A program made the position numbers and the translations under genes. From NCBI GenBank assembly GCA_015163815.1, contig JAAOIJ010000048.1, forward strand, positions 1-11,723: DNA of 11,723 nucleotides, read 5' to 3'. Source of the DNA: Endozoicomonadaceae bacterium (GTDB lineage Bacteria; Pseudomonadota; Gammaproteobacteria; Pseudomonadales; Endozoicomonadaceae). The notes beneath the pieces were generated by a model that was not told where the DNA came from, made no database searches, and was given only the letters and a program-made list of their open reading frames with translations. Positions 1-6,758 of this stretch are shown piece after piece. Each line of letters opens with the position of its first letter. Within the stretch, counting starts at the first letter, position 1.

Positions 1-1758
1 AAAATTTTTCTTTTTTCTCTAGCAACAACACAAGAATCTGTTACAACTGAGAAACAGGCACAAGCAGCGTCTTTACCGACATCATGTCCTGTTTCCTCTA
101 AAGCAACAACGCAAGAGTCTGATACAGATGAACAGAAAAAATTAGAAAAATTATGTTCTTTTTTAGCTGAAAGAATGGAAAAATCAAAGCATCAAAAAAC
201 TAGCTGTTGGGCTGTTTCTTTTGAAACAACAGACAATCCTGATTTACCTGAATTTCCAGTTATAAATGAAGAATTTGAAAAAGTTTCTTCTTTTTTAGCT
301 TGGTATCCGTTTGCTGAAAAAATATTTCTGCTACAGATATAGAATTTAAAGAACAAGTCCTTAAACAATCGCCTGTTATTTCTTGTTCATCAATGCCTAG
401 CTTATCTAATATTTTTTCCGGATTGTCACTATTTTCTTTGTTTCATCCTGACTTAATAAAAGAAATTACAGTACCCAAAAGCAATCAATATATTGCTAGA
501 CCGGTAACATTAAAACAAGCTTTTTTACAAGGATTAGGTGAAAACAGTATATTTTCTGTAGATAGCACAGATCCCGTACATAAACAAGAGAAAAAAAGCA
601 CATAAATATCTAAACACAAGTGCTTTACCTGTCTTTTTAATGTATATTGATGAATTCTTATTTAATATGTTTCAGCAAGAATATATCGATGGGAATGAAT
701 TATTAGTCAATTTATCACTTCTTCAAAAAAAAATACTATTATTTATTTTGCTAGGGCATGATTTTCTAGCGCCTCAAATTAATAGATTAAATGAGCTTAT
801 TGAAAAAGAAACAACATCTGCCTTTAAAACAATGCTAAATCCTTTTTTTGCAATTGACAATTGCATCATGGAAGGAGGTTTAATATCTCAATATGTTTCT
901 TCTGATTTTAAAAATCTAAAATTTAACAACGATATAGCTAAAAAAGAACTTTCATCTATAATTTCCTTTGCAATCAATAATAAAAAGATGCGTCCGATCA
1001 TTGATCAGTATCAAGGAGGTGGTTATTTATACGATGATACAGATTGTGCCACTAATGATTTTATAGTAAGTTTGCTATCATTACTTGCTCCAGGAAATGC
1101 ATCAGCCGGCTTTTTATGTTGTTTACTGCTTGATTGTCTGTCATTAGAAGAGTCAGAAAAACAGGCTGTTATTGGCGATGAAGGAAAAATAAATCATTTA
1201 ATGGACATATTTTCAATCGATAATATAGAAGGGTCAGAAAGAATAGACAATTTAACAGATAGGCGTGCAATCAACCATATGTTAGTAAGTGCATGGTCGC
1301 AATACGAAAAATCACTGATGGCCCATCCTCCTGTCCCTTATTCAATAAGACAAGCAAAACAGGATATTTTCCTTAAAATTCAAACTACTGAAAATGGAGG
1401 AGATGAAAAATCTTTAATTAAGCCTAATCAAACGTACAAATTAAAGATACAAAAAGGTAGTACTATAGGATTGCCACTAGGATTAATTCATGAAGCTGGT
1501 GTTTCGAAATGTCCATGGCAATCACAGAATACCTATGGCACTTCGTATCTTGATCATACTTCGTACGGTTGTGTAGGGAAAACCTTTATAGGTTTTCTTG
1601 CGACATTATTGACTGCTCGATTTTGCAAAATAGCATCACAATTTACAATTACTAATGAAACTTCAGCGAGCGAACCTATAACGCAAAAACTTCATTTTAC
1701 ATCAAAATATAGAACACATTTTAAATTACATTTTATCAAAAAAAATGATGAATTTTAA
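1..1758 (+). pseudogene. 5'-truncated large hypothetical protein gene with two compensating frameshifts at A-runs
   Basis: A single protein appears to run through this whole stretch, but in two frames. Frame 1 is open from base 1 to a TAG at 340-342. Frame 3 has a stop at 315-317 and is then open to a TAA at 603-605. Frame 1 has a stop at 559-561 and is then open to 1758. The switches must therefore fall in 318-340 and 562-604, and each interval contains or borders an A-run: A6 at 317-322 (one A too few) and A7 at 591-597 (one A too many). With both corrected, the product is at least 585 residues, with its N-terminus outside the window. The N-terminal part is rich in Ser, Thr, Glu and Lys and contains a degenerate repeat of ATTQES about 27 residues apart. 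I recognise no domain; effector-like character is only an inference. It could be a decaying gene, a gene rescued by slippage at poly(A), or a homopolymer sequencing artefact. Confidence 0.6.
640..1758 (+). CDS. Hypothetical protein, intact 3' ORF of the frameshifted gene
   Basis: This is the longest uninterrupted part of the first gene: 372 codons from ATG 640 to TAA 1758. No good ribosome binding site precedes the ATG, and the same frame stays open upstream to 562, so 640 is probably an internal methionine and not the natural start. The product has alternating hydrophobic patches (for example LLQKKILLFILLG near residues 27-39 and a leucine/cysteine-rich patch near 155-170) and no clear signal peptide. 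It has no motif I recognise, and I assign no function. A nine-base A-run (725-733) lies within the reading frame and would be another slippage-prone site. A 279-base non-coding stretch separates it from bamD, so it is probably transcribed independently. Confidence 0.6.
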   Translation: MYIDEFLFNMFQQEYIDGNELLVNLSLLQKKILLFILLGHDFLAPQINRLNELIEKETTSAFKTMLNPFFAIDNCIMEGGLISQYVSSDFKNLKFNNDIAKKELSSIISFAINNKKMRPIIDQYQGGGYLYDDTDCATNDFIVSLLSLLAPGNASAGFLCCLLLDCLSLEESEKQAVIGDEGKINHLMDIFSIDNIEGSERIDNLTDRRAINHMLVSAWSQYEKSLMAHPPVPYSIRQAKQDIFLKIQTTENGGDEKSLIKPNQTYKLKIQKGSTIGLPLGLIHEAGVSKCPWQSQNTYGTSYLDHTSYGCVGKTFIGFLATLLTARFCKIASQFTITNETSASEPITQKLHFTSKYRTHFKLHFIKKNDEF

Positions 1759-1857
1759 TCCTTTAAACTGTTTTTTTAATACAGATTTTAATTGTTTGAT
1801 GACAATAAGCTAAAGTGTGTCCTCAATCTAAAAATCATTTATAGATTGTTTTTTAAA

Positions 1858-1873
1858 ATGAAAACGTTTTCAT
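1858..1873. repeat. 16-bp perfect palindrome upstream of bamD
   Basis: The bases atgaaaacgttttcat read identically on both strands. The site lies between the first gene and the putative bamD promoter, about 45 bases before its -35 box. A perfect palindrome with no loop is more like a dimeric regulator site than a terminator, and no T-tract follows it. The regulator, if any, is unknown. Confidence 0.35.
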
Positions 1874-1916
1874 CTTTGTTTTTGAAAATTTCAGAAAAGT
1901 AATTTTAGGGATTCAT

Positions 1917-1945
1917 TTGCTGTCTTATGGAGGGCTAGGTATAAT
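1917..1945 (+). promoter_or_regulatory. Putative sigma-70 promoter for bamD-yacG
   Basis: A perfect TATAAT at 1940-1945 lies 17 bases after TTGCTG at 1917-1922 (three of six matches to the -35 consensus). The predicted transcription start is near 1952, giving a leader of about 85 bases. That leader contains two small hairpins: 1969-1973 with 1978-1982, and an AT-rich one, 1992-1999 with 2003-2010. Their role is unknown. The call rests on consensus matching alone. Confidence 0.45.
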
Positions 1946-2037
1946 AAGACTGATTGACTTGTTGGCAGAGCCTAACTAGGCTTTAATCCTCGTATTTTTT
2001 TGAAAAATACTTCATATTGTTTTAAAGGATTTGGCGC

Positions 2038-2943
2038 ATGCCTATAAAAAAACAACTATTCAGACTGATTCTATGGGTTTGCTATACAGTCATTTATAGT
2101 AGCCAGGTATCAGTGTGGGCTAAACACAAAGAAAATCATCAATCGAAAACAATACAAGCGGATCATGTATTATTTGAATCAGGTGAAAATGCTTGCGCAG
2201 ATAAACATTATAGTCGAGCACGTGATGCGTATGAAGTTTTGATATCACAATCTCCTTTTGGGGTTTTTTCGAAACAAGTATTGCTCAAACTAGCTTATGT
2301 ATATATCAATCTCTGGAAACCAGAAGATGCGCATATTATAGCAAAGCGATTTATTAGACTATATCCAAATGATCGTAATGTCGATTATGCCTATTATTTA
2401 CAAGGCATTGCTTCCATGTTGAGCATATTTGGATCGATAAAGCGTTATTTACCGATGAATGATTCAAAATATGGTATGCACAAAGCATTCGAATCGTTTG
2501 AAGAATTCTCTACATTATGCACCTTGTTTCCAAATAGCTTGTATGCGCCAGATGCTGTTTGTCGAATGATTGCATTAAAAAATATGATTTCTGAGCATGA
2601 ATTACATATTGCTCATTTTTATTTAAAACATAATTTTTATGTTTCAGCTATTCAGAGAGCAAGTGTTGTGGTGTCAAATTATGATAAAACACCTGCCGTT
2701 GAATTTGCTTTAGGTATTTTGATTGATTGCTTTAAACGCTTAAATATTAATAATACAGCTGAAGAATACCGCCAAGTTTTACAGGCTACTTTCCCAAATA
2801 CAAAATTACTCAATGAGGATGGTGAATTTATAGGAACGCATACTTATAAAGATGTTAATCCCTCTTTTTTGAGAATACTAACTTTTGGTGTATTAGATTC
2901 TAAAAGAAAAGATCGTGCTAGATTTAGAGAATATCGAATATGA
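2038..2943 (+). CDS. bamD: BamD-like outer membrane assembly protein without a canonical lipobox
   Basis: BamD is the essential TPR scaffold of the BAM complex, which inserts beta-barrel proteins into the outer membrane from the periplasmic side. The family is recognised from the TPR-like helices from about residue 41 on, including YPNDRNVDYAYYLQGIAS (109-126), which matches the BamD signature region around NVDYA, the SLYAPDAVCRM segment (167-177) and EHELHIAHFYLKHNFYVSAI (187-206). The start at 2038 is supported by AAAGGA at 2024-2029, eight bases upstream. Two things are odd. The N-terminus has a basic stretch and a hydrophobic segment (7-27), but its only cysteine there (C15) follows L-W-V, not a normal lipobox; VWA ending at 28 would instead suit signal peptidase I. 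The protein is also about 55 residues longer than E. coli BamD (245 aa), because of a C-terminal extension after about residue 255. yacG starts 23 bases downstream. Confidence 0.85.
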   Translation: MPIKKQLFRLILWVCYTVIYSSQVSVWAKHKENHQSKTIQADHVLFESGENACADKHYSRARDAYEVLISQSPFGVFSKQVLLKLAYVYINLWKPEDAHIIAKRFIRLYPNDRNVDYAYYLQGIASMLSIFGSIKRYLPMNDSKYGMHKAFESFEEFSTLCTLFPNSLYAPDAVCRMIALKNMISEHELHIAHFYLKHNFYVSAIQRASVVVSNYDKTPAVEFALGILIDCFKRLNINNTAEEYRQVLQATFPNTKLLNEDGEFIGTHTYKDVNPSFLRILTFGVLDSKRKDRARFREYRI

Positions 2944-2966
2944 TTTTGTTTGGAGAAATAGGTTAA

Positions 2967-3167
2967 ATGGCTTCATTTGAATCTTCAGAGACTGCCTTTA
3001 TTTTACAGTGCCCTAATTGTAAGACTTCTGTCGTTTTTTCTGCTGAGAATATTTATCGTCCTTTTTGTACCCAACGATGTCGATCTATTGACTTAGGATT
3101 ATGGACTAGTGGATCCTATGCTATTCCAGATGTATTAGAAGATTCAGAGCAAAATAATCTTCAGTAA
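2967..3167 (+). CDS. yacG: DNA gyrase inhibitor YacG (small zinc protein)
   Basis: This 66-aa protein has the full YacG signature. A CPNC zinc knuckle (C15, C18) and a second pair in FCTQRC (C34, C38) form a four-cysteine zinc site, followed by IDLGLW (41-46) and SYAIP (50-54), which are characteristic of the family. In E. coli, YacG binds the GyrB subunit and inhibits DNA gyrase in the cytoplasm. The length matches E. coli YacG (65 aa). A GGAG at 2952-2955 lies upstream of the ATG. It follows bamD by 23 bases and is probably co-transcribed. In many gammaproteobacteria yacG sits with pilD, coaE and zapD; here pilD is about 5.7 kb away and the other two are absent from the window. Confidence 0.93.
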   Translation: MASFESSETAFILQCPNCKTSVVFSAENIYRPFCTQRCRSIDLGLWTSGSYAIPDVLEDSEQNNLQ

Positions 3168-3579
3168 TACAAAGATAAATTGACGATATTTTTTTCAATG
3201 ACTGTGTAAACATTGAGGCAATTTTTATCCTTATTTTGAACCTTGATGATGATTTTAAGTGACTCATAAACAATTAAATTTTGTTTTCTTAAAGCCATGA
3301 TATGATGATGCTTGTCTCTTTTTTTATTGTCGGCATACGTATTTATTATCTTCTTACCAAAGATAATGTCATCTGGAGATGATTTTTTGTATTTTATTGC
3401 TAGCCTATCTTGAAATAGATGATCTTATTTTTAAAAAAATCGAATATATCCTGCATACTTTGCTTTTGTATAGGCACCGTTTGTGTTTGGTGTCATTCAT
3501 GTATGAAGTATTCTCTTGGGTTTTGATAAAAGATTTATTCGATATATTATGCTATCGACAATAGCTGTCACAAGGCAAT
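3168..3579. other. 412-base stretch with no convincing gene
   Basis: This AT-rich interval between yacG and nth contains only short ORFs that lack proper ribosome binding sites or recognisable products. A weak hairpin pairs 3195-3200 with 3211-3216 (10-base loop), and a better AT-rich one pairs 3345-3352 with 3360-3367 (7-base loop). Neither is followed by a strong T-tract, so I do not call a terminator. The last 60 bases carry the putative nth promoter. A lost or degraded gene is possible but not demonstrable by eye. Confidence 0.5.
3523..3550 (+). promoter_or_regulatory. Putative sigma-70 promoter for nth-dapE
   Basis: TTGATA at 3523-3528 and TATTAT at 3545-3550 are separated by 16 bases, and each box matches the consensus at five of six positions. 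The predicted start of transcription is near 3557, about 23 bases before the upstream nth ATG at 3580. This favours nth starting a new transcript separate from bamD-yacG. Confidence 0.5.
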
Positions 3580-4251
3580 ATGATTAAAATAGAGCAAGTA
3601 GAGAGTATTATCACCTGCATGAATCATGAAAAATCAACAAAAATATTTAATATTTTTAAAGAAAAAAATCCAAATCCAACAACAGAATTAATTTTTTCAT
3701 CGACGTTTGAATTACTGATTTCTGTGATTTTATCTGCACAAGCAACAGATAAAAGTGTCAATAAAGCAACAGAAAAATTATACTGTATTGCTAATACACC
3801 TCATAAAATTGAAGCATTAGGAGTGGATGGTTTAATATCTTATATCCAGCACATTGGATTATATCGTACAAAAGCAAAACATATTATTCAAACATGCCAA
3901 TCGCTTATTCTGCATTATAATGGCATTGTGCCTTCAGATCGAAAAGCATTAGAATCATTACCAGGTGTAGGTCGCAAAACAGCAAATGTGATTTTAAATA
4001 CAGCTTTTGAACAACCTGTGATAGCAGTTGACACACATATTTTTAGAGTCGCTAATCGTATCGGTTTGGCAACAGGAAAAAATGTACTTGAAGTCGAAAA
4101 TCAGCTATTGAAAGTCATTCCTGCTGAATTTTTACAACAGGCGCATCATTGGTTAATTTTACATGGTAGATATACCTGTAAAGCACGAAAACCATTATGC
4201 CATACTTGTTCTCTTTATCGGTTATGTGAATCAGTTGATAAAGTATTGTGA
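3580..4251 (+). CDS. nth: Endonuclease III (base-excision repair glycosylase/AP lyase)
   Basis: Nth removes oxidised pyrimidines from DNA and cleaves the resulting abasic site. All hallmarks are present in the 223-residue reading: the LLISVILSAQATD segment (45-57), the helix-hairpin-helix LPGVGRKT (127-134) with catalytic Lys133, the VDTHIFRV segment with catalytic Asp151, and the 4Fe-4S ligands C200, C207, C210 and C216 in the C-X6-C-X2-C-X5-C spacing. The start is uncertain. ATG 3580 has AAGG at 3572-3575 only four bases away and adds 13 residues relative to E. coli Nth. The internal ATG at 3619 (MNHEKST) aligns with the E. coli N-terminus and gives 210 aa against 211, but lacks a close ribosome site. 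dapE begins 36 bases after the stop, suggesting co-transcription. Confidence 0.95.
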   Translation: MIKIEQVESIITCMNHEKSTKIFNIFKEKNPNPTTELIFSSTFELLISVILSAQATDKSVNKATEKLYCIANTPHKIEALGVDGLISYIQHIGLYRTKAKHIIQTCQSLILHYNGIVPSDRKALESLPGVGRKTANVILNTAFEQPVIAVDTHIFRVANRIGLATGKNVLEVENQLLKVIPAEFLQQAHHWLILHGRYTCKARKPLCHTCSLYRLCESVDKVL

Positions 4252-4287
4252 TGTTAATTTCAGGTATTGTTTATTATAAGGTATATT

Positions 4288-5430
4288 ATGAAAACGATTT
4301 CAAAAGCAGTTCAATTAGCCACAGAGCTTGTAGCGAGACCTTCTATTACGCCAGATGATCAAGACTGCCAATTACTATTAGCTGAACGATTGGCTATTTT
4401 AGGCTTTAAAGTAGAGCACTTTCAGGATCAGTCTGTGAAAAATGCATGGATTAGAAAAGGGAAAGAAAACCCTTTGTTTGTTTTTGCTGGGCATACTGAT
4501 GTCGTTCCAACGGGTTCGCGTGATTTATGGCATTACGATCCTTTTATATTGACGGAATCAGATGGTTTTTTATATGGTCGTGGTATTGCTGATATGAAAG
4601 GTAATATTGCTGCCATGGTGATAGCGACCGCTCATTTTATTGAAAAACACCCCAATCATAAAGGCTCTATTGCTTTTTTATTAACCAGTGATGAAGAAGG
4701 TCCTGCGATTGATGGAACAATCAAAGTGATTGATCGACTGAAAGCACGTCAAGAAATTCCAACTTGGTGTGTTGTCGGTGAACCATCAAGTCAAGATAAA
4801 GTAGGGGATACGATCAAAGTGGGTAGAAGAGGTTCTTTAACTGGCATAATCACAATACGAGGAATACAAGGTCATGTAGCATACCCGCATTTAGCGGATA
4901 ATCCTATGCATAAATCATTCAATTTTCTACAGCAATTGATATCAGAGTCTTGGGATGAAGGAACTGCTGAATTTCCACCGACTACTTTTCAAATGGTGCA
5001 TTGTCAGAGTGGTGGAGAAGCAAGTAATATCATTCCTGAAGAATTAAAAGTGCAATTTAATTTGCGTTATGCTCCTTGTACAACAGCAAATCAACTCATA
5101 GAACGGATTGAAAACAAATTAAAATTCAATCAATTAAATCATTGTTCCAGCATTCAATGGGTACATTCAGCAAAACCTTTTTTTACAGGTCCTGGTTTTT
5201 TAAGAGATCAAGTTGTTCAGGTAATTCAAGAGGTTACCGGGTTTTCTCCAAAATGTTGCACATCAGGAGGAACATCTGATGGACGATTTATTGCGCCATT
5301 AGGCACTGAATTGATTGAGTTAGGTGTTTGTAATCGAACCATTCATCAAATGAATGAATGTGTCAAACGAGAAGATATAGATGATCTAACGATATTATAT
5401 GAACGATTATTAACCAGACTATTAACATAA
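4288..5430 (+). CDS. dapE: Succinyl-diaminopimelate desuccinylase
   Basis: DapE is a dinuclear zinc M20-family hydrolase that releases succinate from N-succinyl-LL-diaminopimelate in the lysine and peptidoglycan precursor pathway. In the 380-aa product (E. coli 375) I see the metal ligands and catalytic residues in order: H69 and catalytic D71 in FAGHTDVVP, bridging D102 in GRGIADMKG, E136 (general base) and E137 in SDEEG, E165 in VVGEPSS, and H353 in TIHQMNE. The dimerisation-domain signature GVQGHVAYPHLADNP is nearly intact around 193-206. I start at ATG 4288 because AAGG (4278-4281) lies six bases upstream; an in-frame TTG at 4267 would add seven residues with no ribosome site. Retaining dapE implies that the organism still makes meso-diaminopimelate. 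Confidence 0.95.
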   Translation: MKTISKAVQLATELVARPSITPDDQDCQLLLAERLAILGFKVEHFQDQSVKNAWIRKGKENPLFVFAGHTDVVPTGSRDLWHYDPFILTESDGFLYGRGIADMKGNIAAMVIATAHFIEKHPNHKGSIAFLLTSDEEGPAIDGTIKVIDRLKARQEIPTWCVVGEPSSQDKVGDTIKVGRRGSLTGIITIRGIQGHVAYPHLADNPMHKSFNFLQQLISESWDEGTAEFPPTTFQMVHCQSGGEASNIIPEELKVQFNLRYAPCTTANQLIERIENKLKFNQLNHCSSIQWVHSAKPFFTGPGFLRDQVVQVIQEVTGFSPKCCTSGGTSDGRFIAPLGTELIELGVCNRTIHQMNECVKREDIDDLTILYERLLTRLLT

Positions 5431-5450
5431 TCTATAAGATATAAAAGCCA

Positions 5451-5462
5451 TCAAGCGCTTGA
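5451..5462. repeat. 12-bp perfect palindrome after dapE
   Basis: The bases tcaagcgcttga are a perfect inverted repeat lying 20 bases after the dapE stop. It is GC-richer than its surroundings, but no T-tract follows, so it is a poor intrinsic terminator candidate. It may be a protein site for the next gene or simply chance. Confidence 0.2.
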
Positions 5463-5513
5463 AGAGCGTCCTGTTTAGTCAAAATGAATATTTATTTTTG
5501 TTTTCGAATATTG

Positions 5514-5519
5514 TATACT
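5514..5519 (+). promoter_or_regulatory. Possible -10 box for the 130-aa orphan gene
   Basis: TATACT at 5514-5519 matches five of six -10 positions and lies about 39 bases before the chosen ATG. No good -35 box sits 16-18 bases upstream (TTTATT is the nearest), so the call is tentative. Confidence 0.25.
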
Positions 5520-5557
5520 GAACAATCTAAGTGTATTATGAAACAGGATGTTGTTTT

Positions 5558-5950
5558 ATGTTATATCACCTGCCATCTTATCATATGACAAAGCAAGCTG
5601 ATTTAGTCATGATTGTGTTGATTGGTATGTTTTTAAATTCAGATAAATATCAACCAATTAGTGTCGATTATTTCAATCGATTGGCTTATATATTAGATCG
5701 ACCTATTTTTACACTGTACCCAGCTCGCATTTTGATTTGTTCTGACAGTAAGCGCTTAATTCGTATTTTATTGCAAGCCATTGAGCAAGAATATTACGTG
5801 GATTGTGTTTTAAAGCAGCTCATGGTTATTTATGATAAAATTAATGCAATTGTACGTATTTTACATCAAATACCCGTTAAAAAAAAAGTATATTGCAGTC
5901 TGTATCAAAATAATATTGCTTTAAAGCAGATAAAATGGATAGGCATGTAA
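5558..5950 (+). CDS. Hypothetical protein, 130 aa, family not recognised
   Basis: This ORF has AGGA at 5545-5548, nine bases before ATG 5558, which I prefer to an in-frame GTG at 5531. The product is mostly helical in appearance, with a moderately hydrophobic segment (LVMIVLIGMFL, about residues 16-26) and a basic region towards the end (PVKKK). It has no signal peptide and no motif I can name. It sits between dapE and an XRE-type regulator on the same strand, 127 bases after dapE and 280 bases before the regulator, so it may be a single-gene transcript. The base composition resembles that of its neighbours. The translation context supports it as a real gene, but I give no function. Confidence 0.6.
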   Translation: MLYHLPSYHMTKQADLVMIVLIGMFLNSDKYQPISVDYFNRLAYILDRPIFTLYPARILICSDSKRLIRILLQAIEQEYYVDCVLKQLMVIYDKINAIVRILHQIPVKKKVYCSLYQNNIALKQIKWIGM

Positions 5951-6085
5951 CGCATGAGTTAAACGAAGTAATAGTCTATTGATATGTTCTGCATACATTA
6001 TATTCATGTCGTTAATATGTTTTATTAAAAATAATATATTCAATGAATAAAGTATAAAAAATATGTATTTTTACGCTATATTGTG

Positions 6086-6091
6086 TATAAT
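6086..6091 (+). promoter_or_regulatory. Possible -10 box for the XRE regulator gene
   Basis: A perfect TATAAT lies about 140 bases upstream of the regulator's ATG. No convincing -35 box is seen at the right spacing. The rest of the 280-base interval (5951-6230) is very AT-rich, and I see no other structure in it that I can support. Confidence 0.25.
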
Positions 6092-6230
6092 CTTCACAAA
6101 ATGCATTAATAAATACTTTGATTTTTTCTAGAATAAAAATGTTCAAGTGTCTTATTGATGATGTAAAATGAATGATGAATACTGTGAGAGAGTCTGTTGT
6201 CTCTAAATGTAGTCAGTGTGAGTAGCTTTT

Positions 6231-6695
6231 ATGGCAAATGATATAAAACAATTGTATAGTAAAAAAGATGCTATTTCTACGCGATTAAGAGAAGCAAGAG
6301 CTAGTGCAGGCTATCGATTTGCAAAAGATTTTTCAGGTGCTATTGATATTCCCTATATTACGTATTCTCAACATGAGTCTGGGAAACGTTCAGTCAAGCC
6401 TGAGCAGTTATTAATTTATTCTGAAAACTTGAAAGTGTCTGTTCAATGGCTTTTAACAGGCCATGACGTTGATGTAAAGTCTGATCAAATTGATATTTCT
6501 TTATTATTTGAAATTTATGATCAAGTCCTTCGCATTGTACAGTCTATGAGTCTTTCAATGTCTCAAAGAGATATCTTGAAAATGAGTTGTAATATTTATA
6601 ATGCTTTTCGTTCTAATAAAAACTCAGAAGCTGGTTTATTTAAAATTATTGTTAATCATTTAGCTGAATTGAGTTTGAAGAAGCATTTAGCTTAA
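6231..6695 (+). CDS. XRE-type helix-turn-helix transcriptional regulator
   Basis: The 154-aa product begins with a Cro/CI-like DNA-binding domain at about residues 15-77: RLREARASAGY (18-28), an alanine/phenylalanine helix (AKDFSGAI), then YITYSQHESGKRSVKPEQL, which matches the family pattern of a recognition helix followed by Y/H-E-x-G-x-R, and KVSVQWLLTG (68-77), the usual closing helix. The remaining 75 residues are helical with no peptidase or metabolite-binding motif that I recognise; they could mediate dimerisation. GTGAG at 6218-6222 may serve as a ribosome site. The gene is convergent with mnmG, 63 bases away. Its targets are unknown; short repressor-like proteins of this kind occur both in prophages and as chromosomal regulators, and no other phage gene is present here. 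Confidence 0.8.
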   Translation: MANDIKQLYSKKDAISTRLREARASAGYRFAKDFSGAIDIPYITYSQHESGKRSVKPEQLLIYSENLKVSVQWLLTGHDVDVKSDQIDISLLFEIYDQVLRIVQSMSLSMSQRDILKMSCNIYNAFRSNKNSEAGLFKIIVNHLAELSLKKHLA

Positions 6696-6758
6696 TCACT
6701 TAACTTGTTATTTGATCTCTCTACTCTAAAAAAGAACCGTCATCGTATCTTGCTTGCA

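Noticed and set aside
393..605. Separate 70-aa gene starting at ATG 393
   Set aside because: The frame is open and protein-like well before 393 (from 318), and no ribosome binding site precedes the ATG. It is the middle piece of the frameshifted gene.
3162..3298. 45-aa ORF on the - strand overlapping the end of yacG
   Set aside because: It has no ribosome binding site and no recognisable product, and it overlaps the yacG coding end.
3379..3564. 61-aa hydrophobic ORF upstream of nth
   Set aside because: GGAG touches the ATG with no spacing, no family is recognisable, and it overlaps the putative nth promoter.
4267..4287. TTG start extending dapE by seven residues
   Set aside because: ATG 4288 has a well-spaced AAGG and fits the family N-terminus.
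5531..5557. GTG start for the 130-aa protein
   Set aside because: AGGA is correctly placed for ATG 5558, not for 5531.
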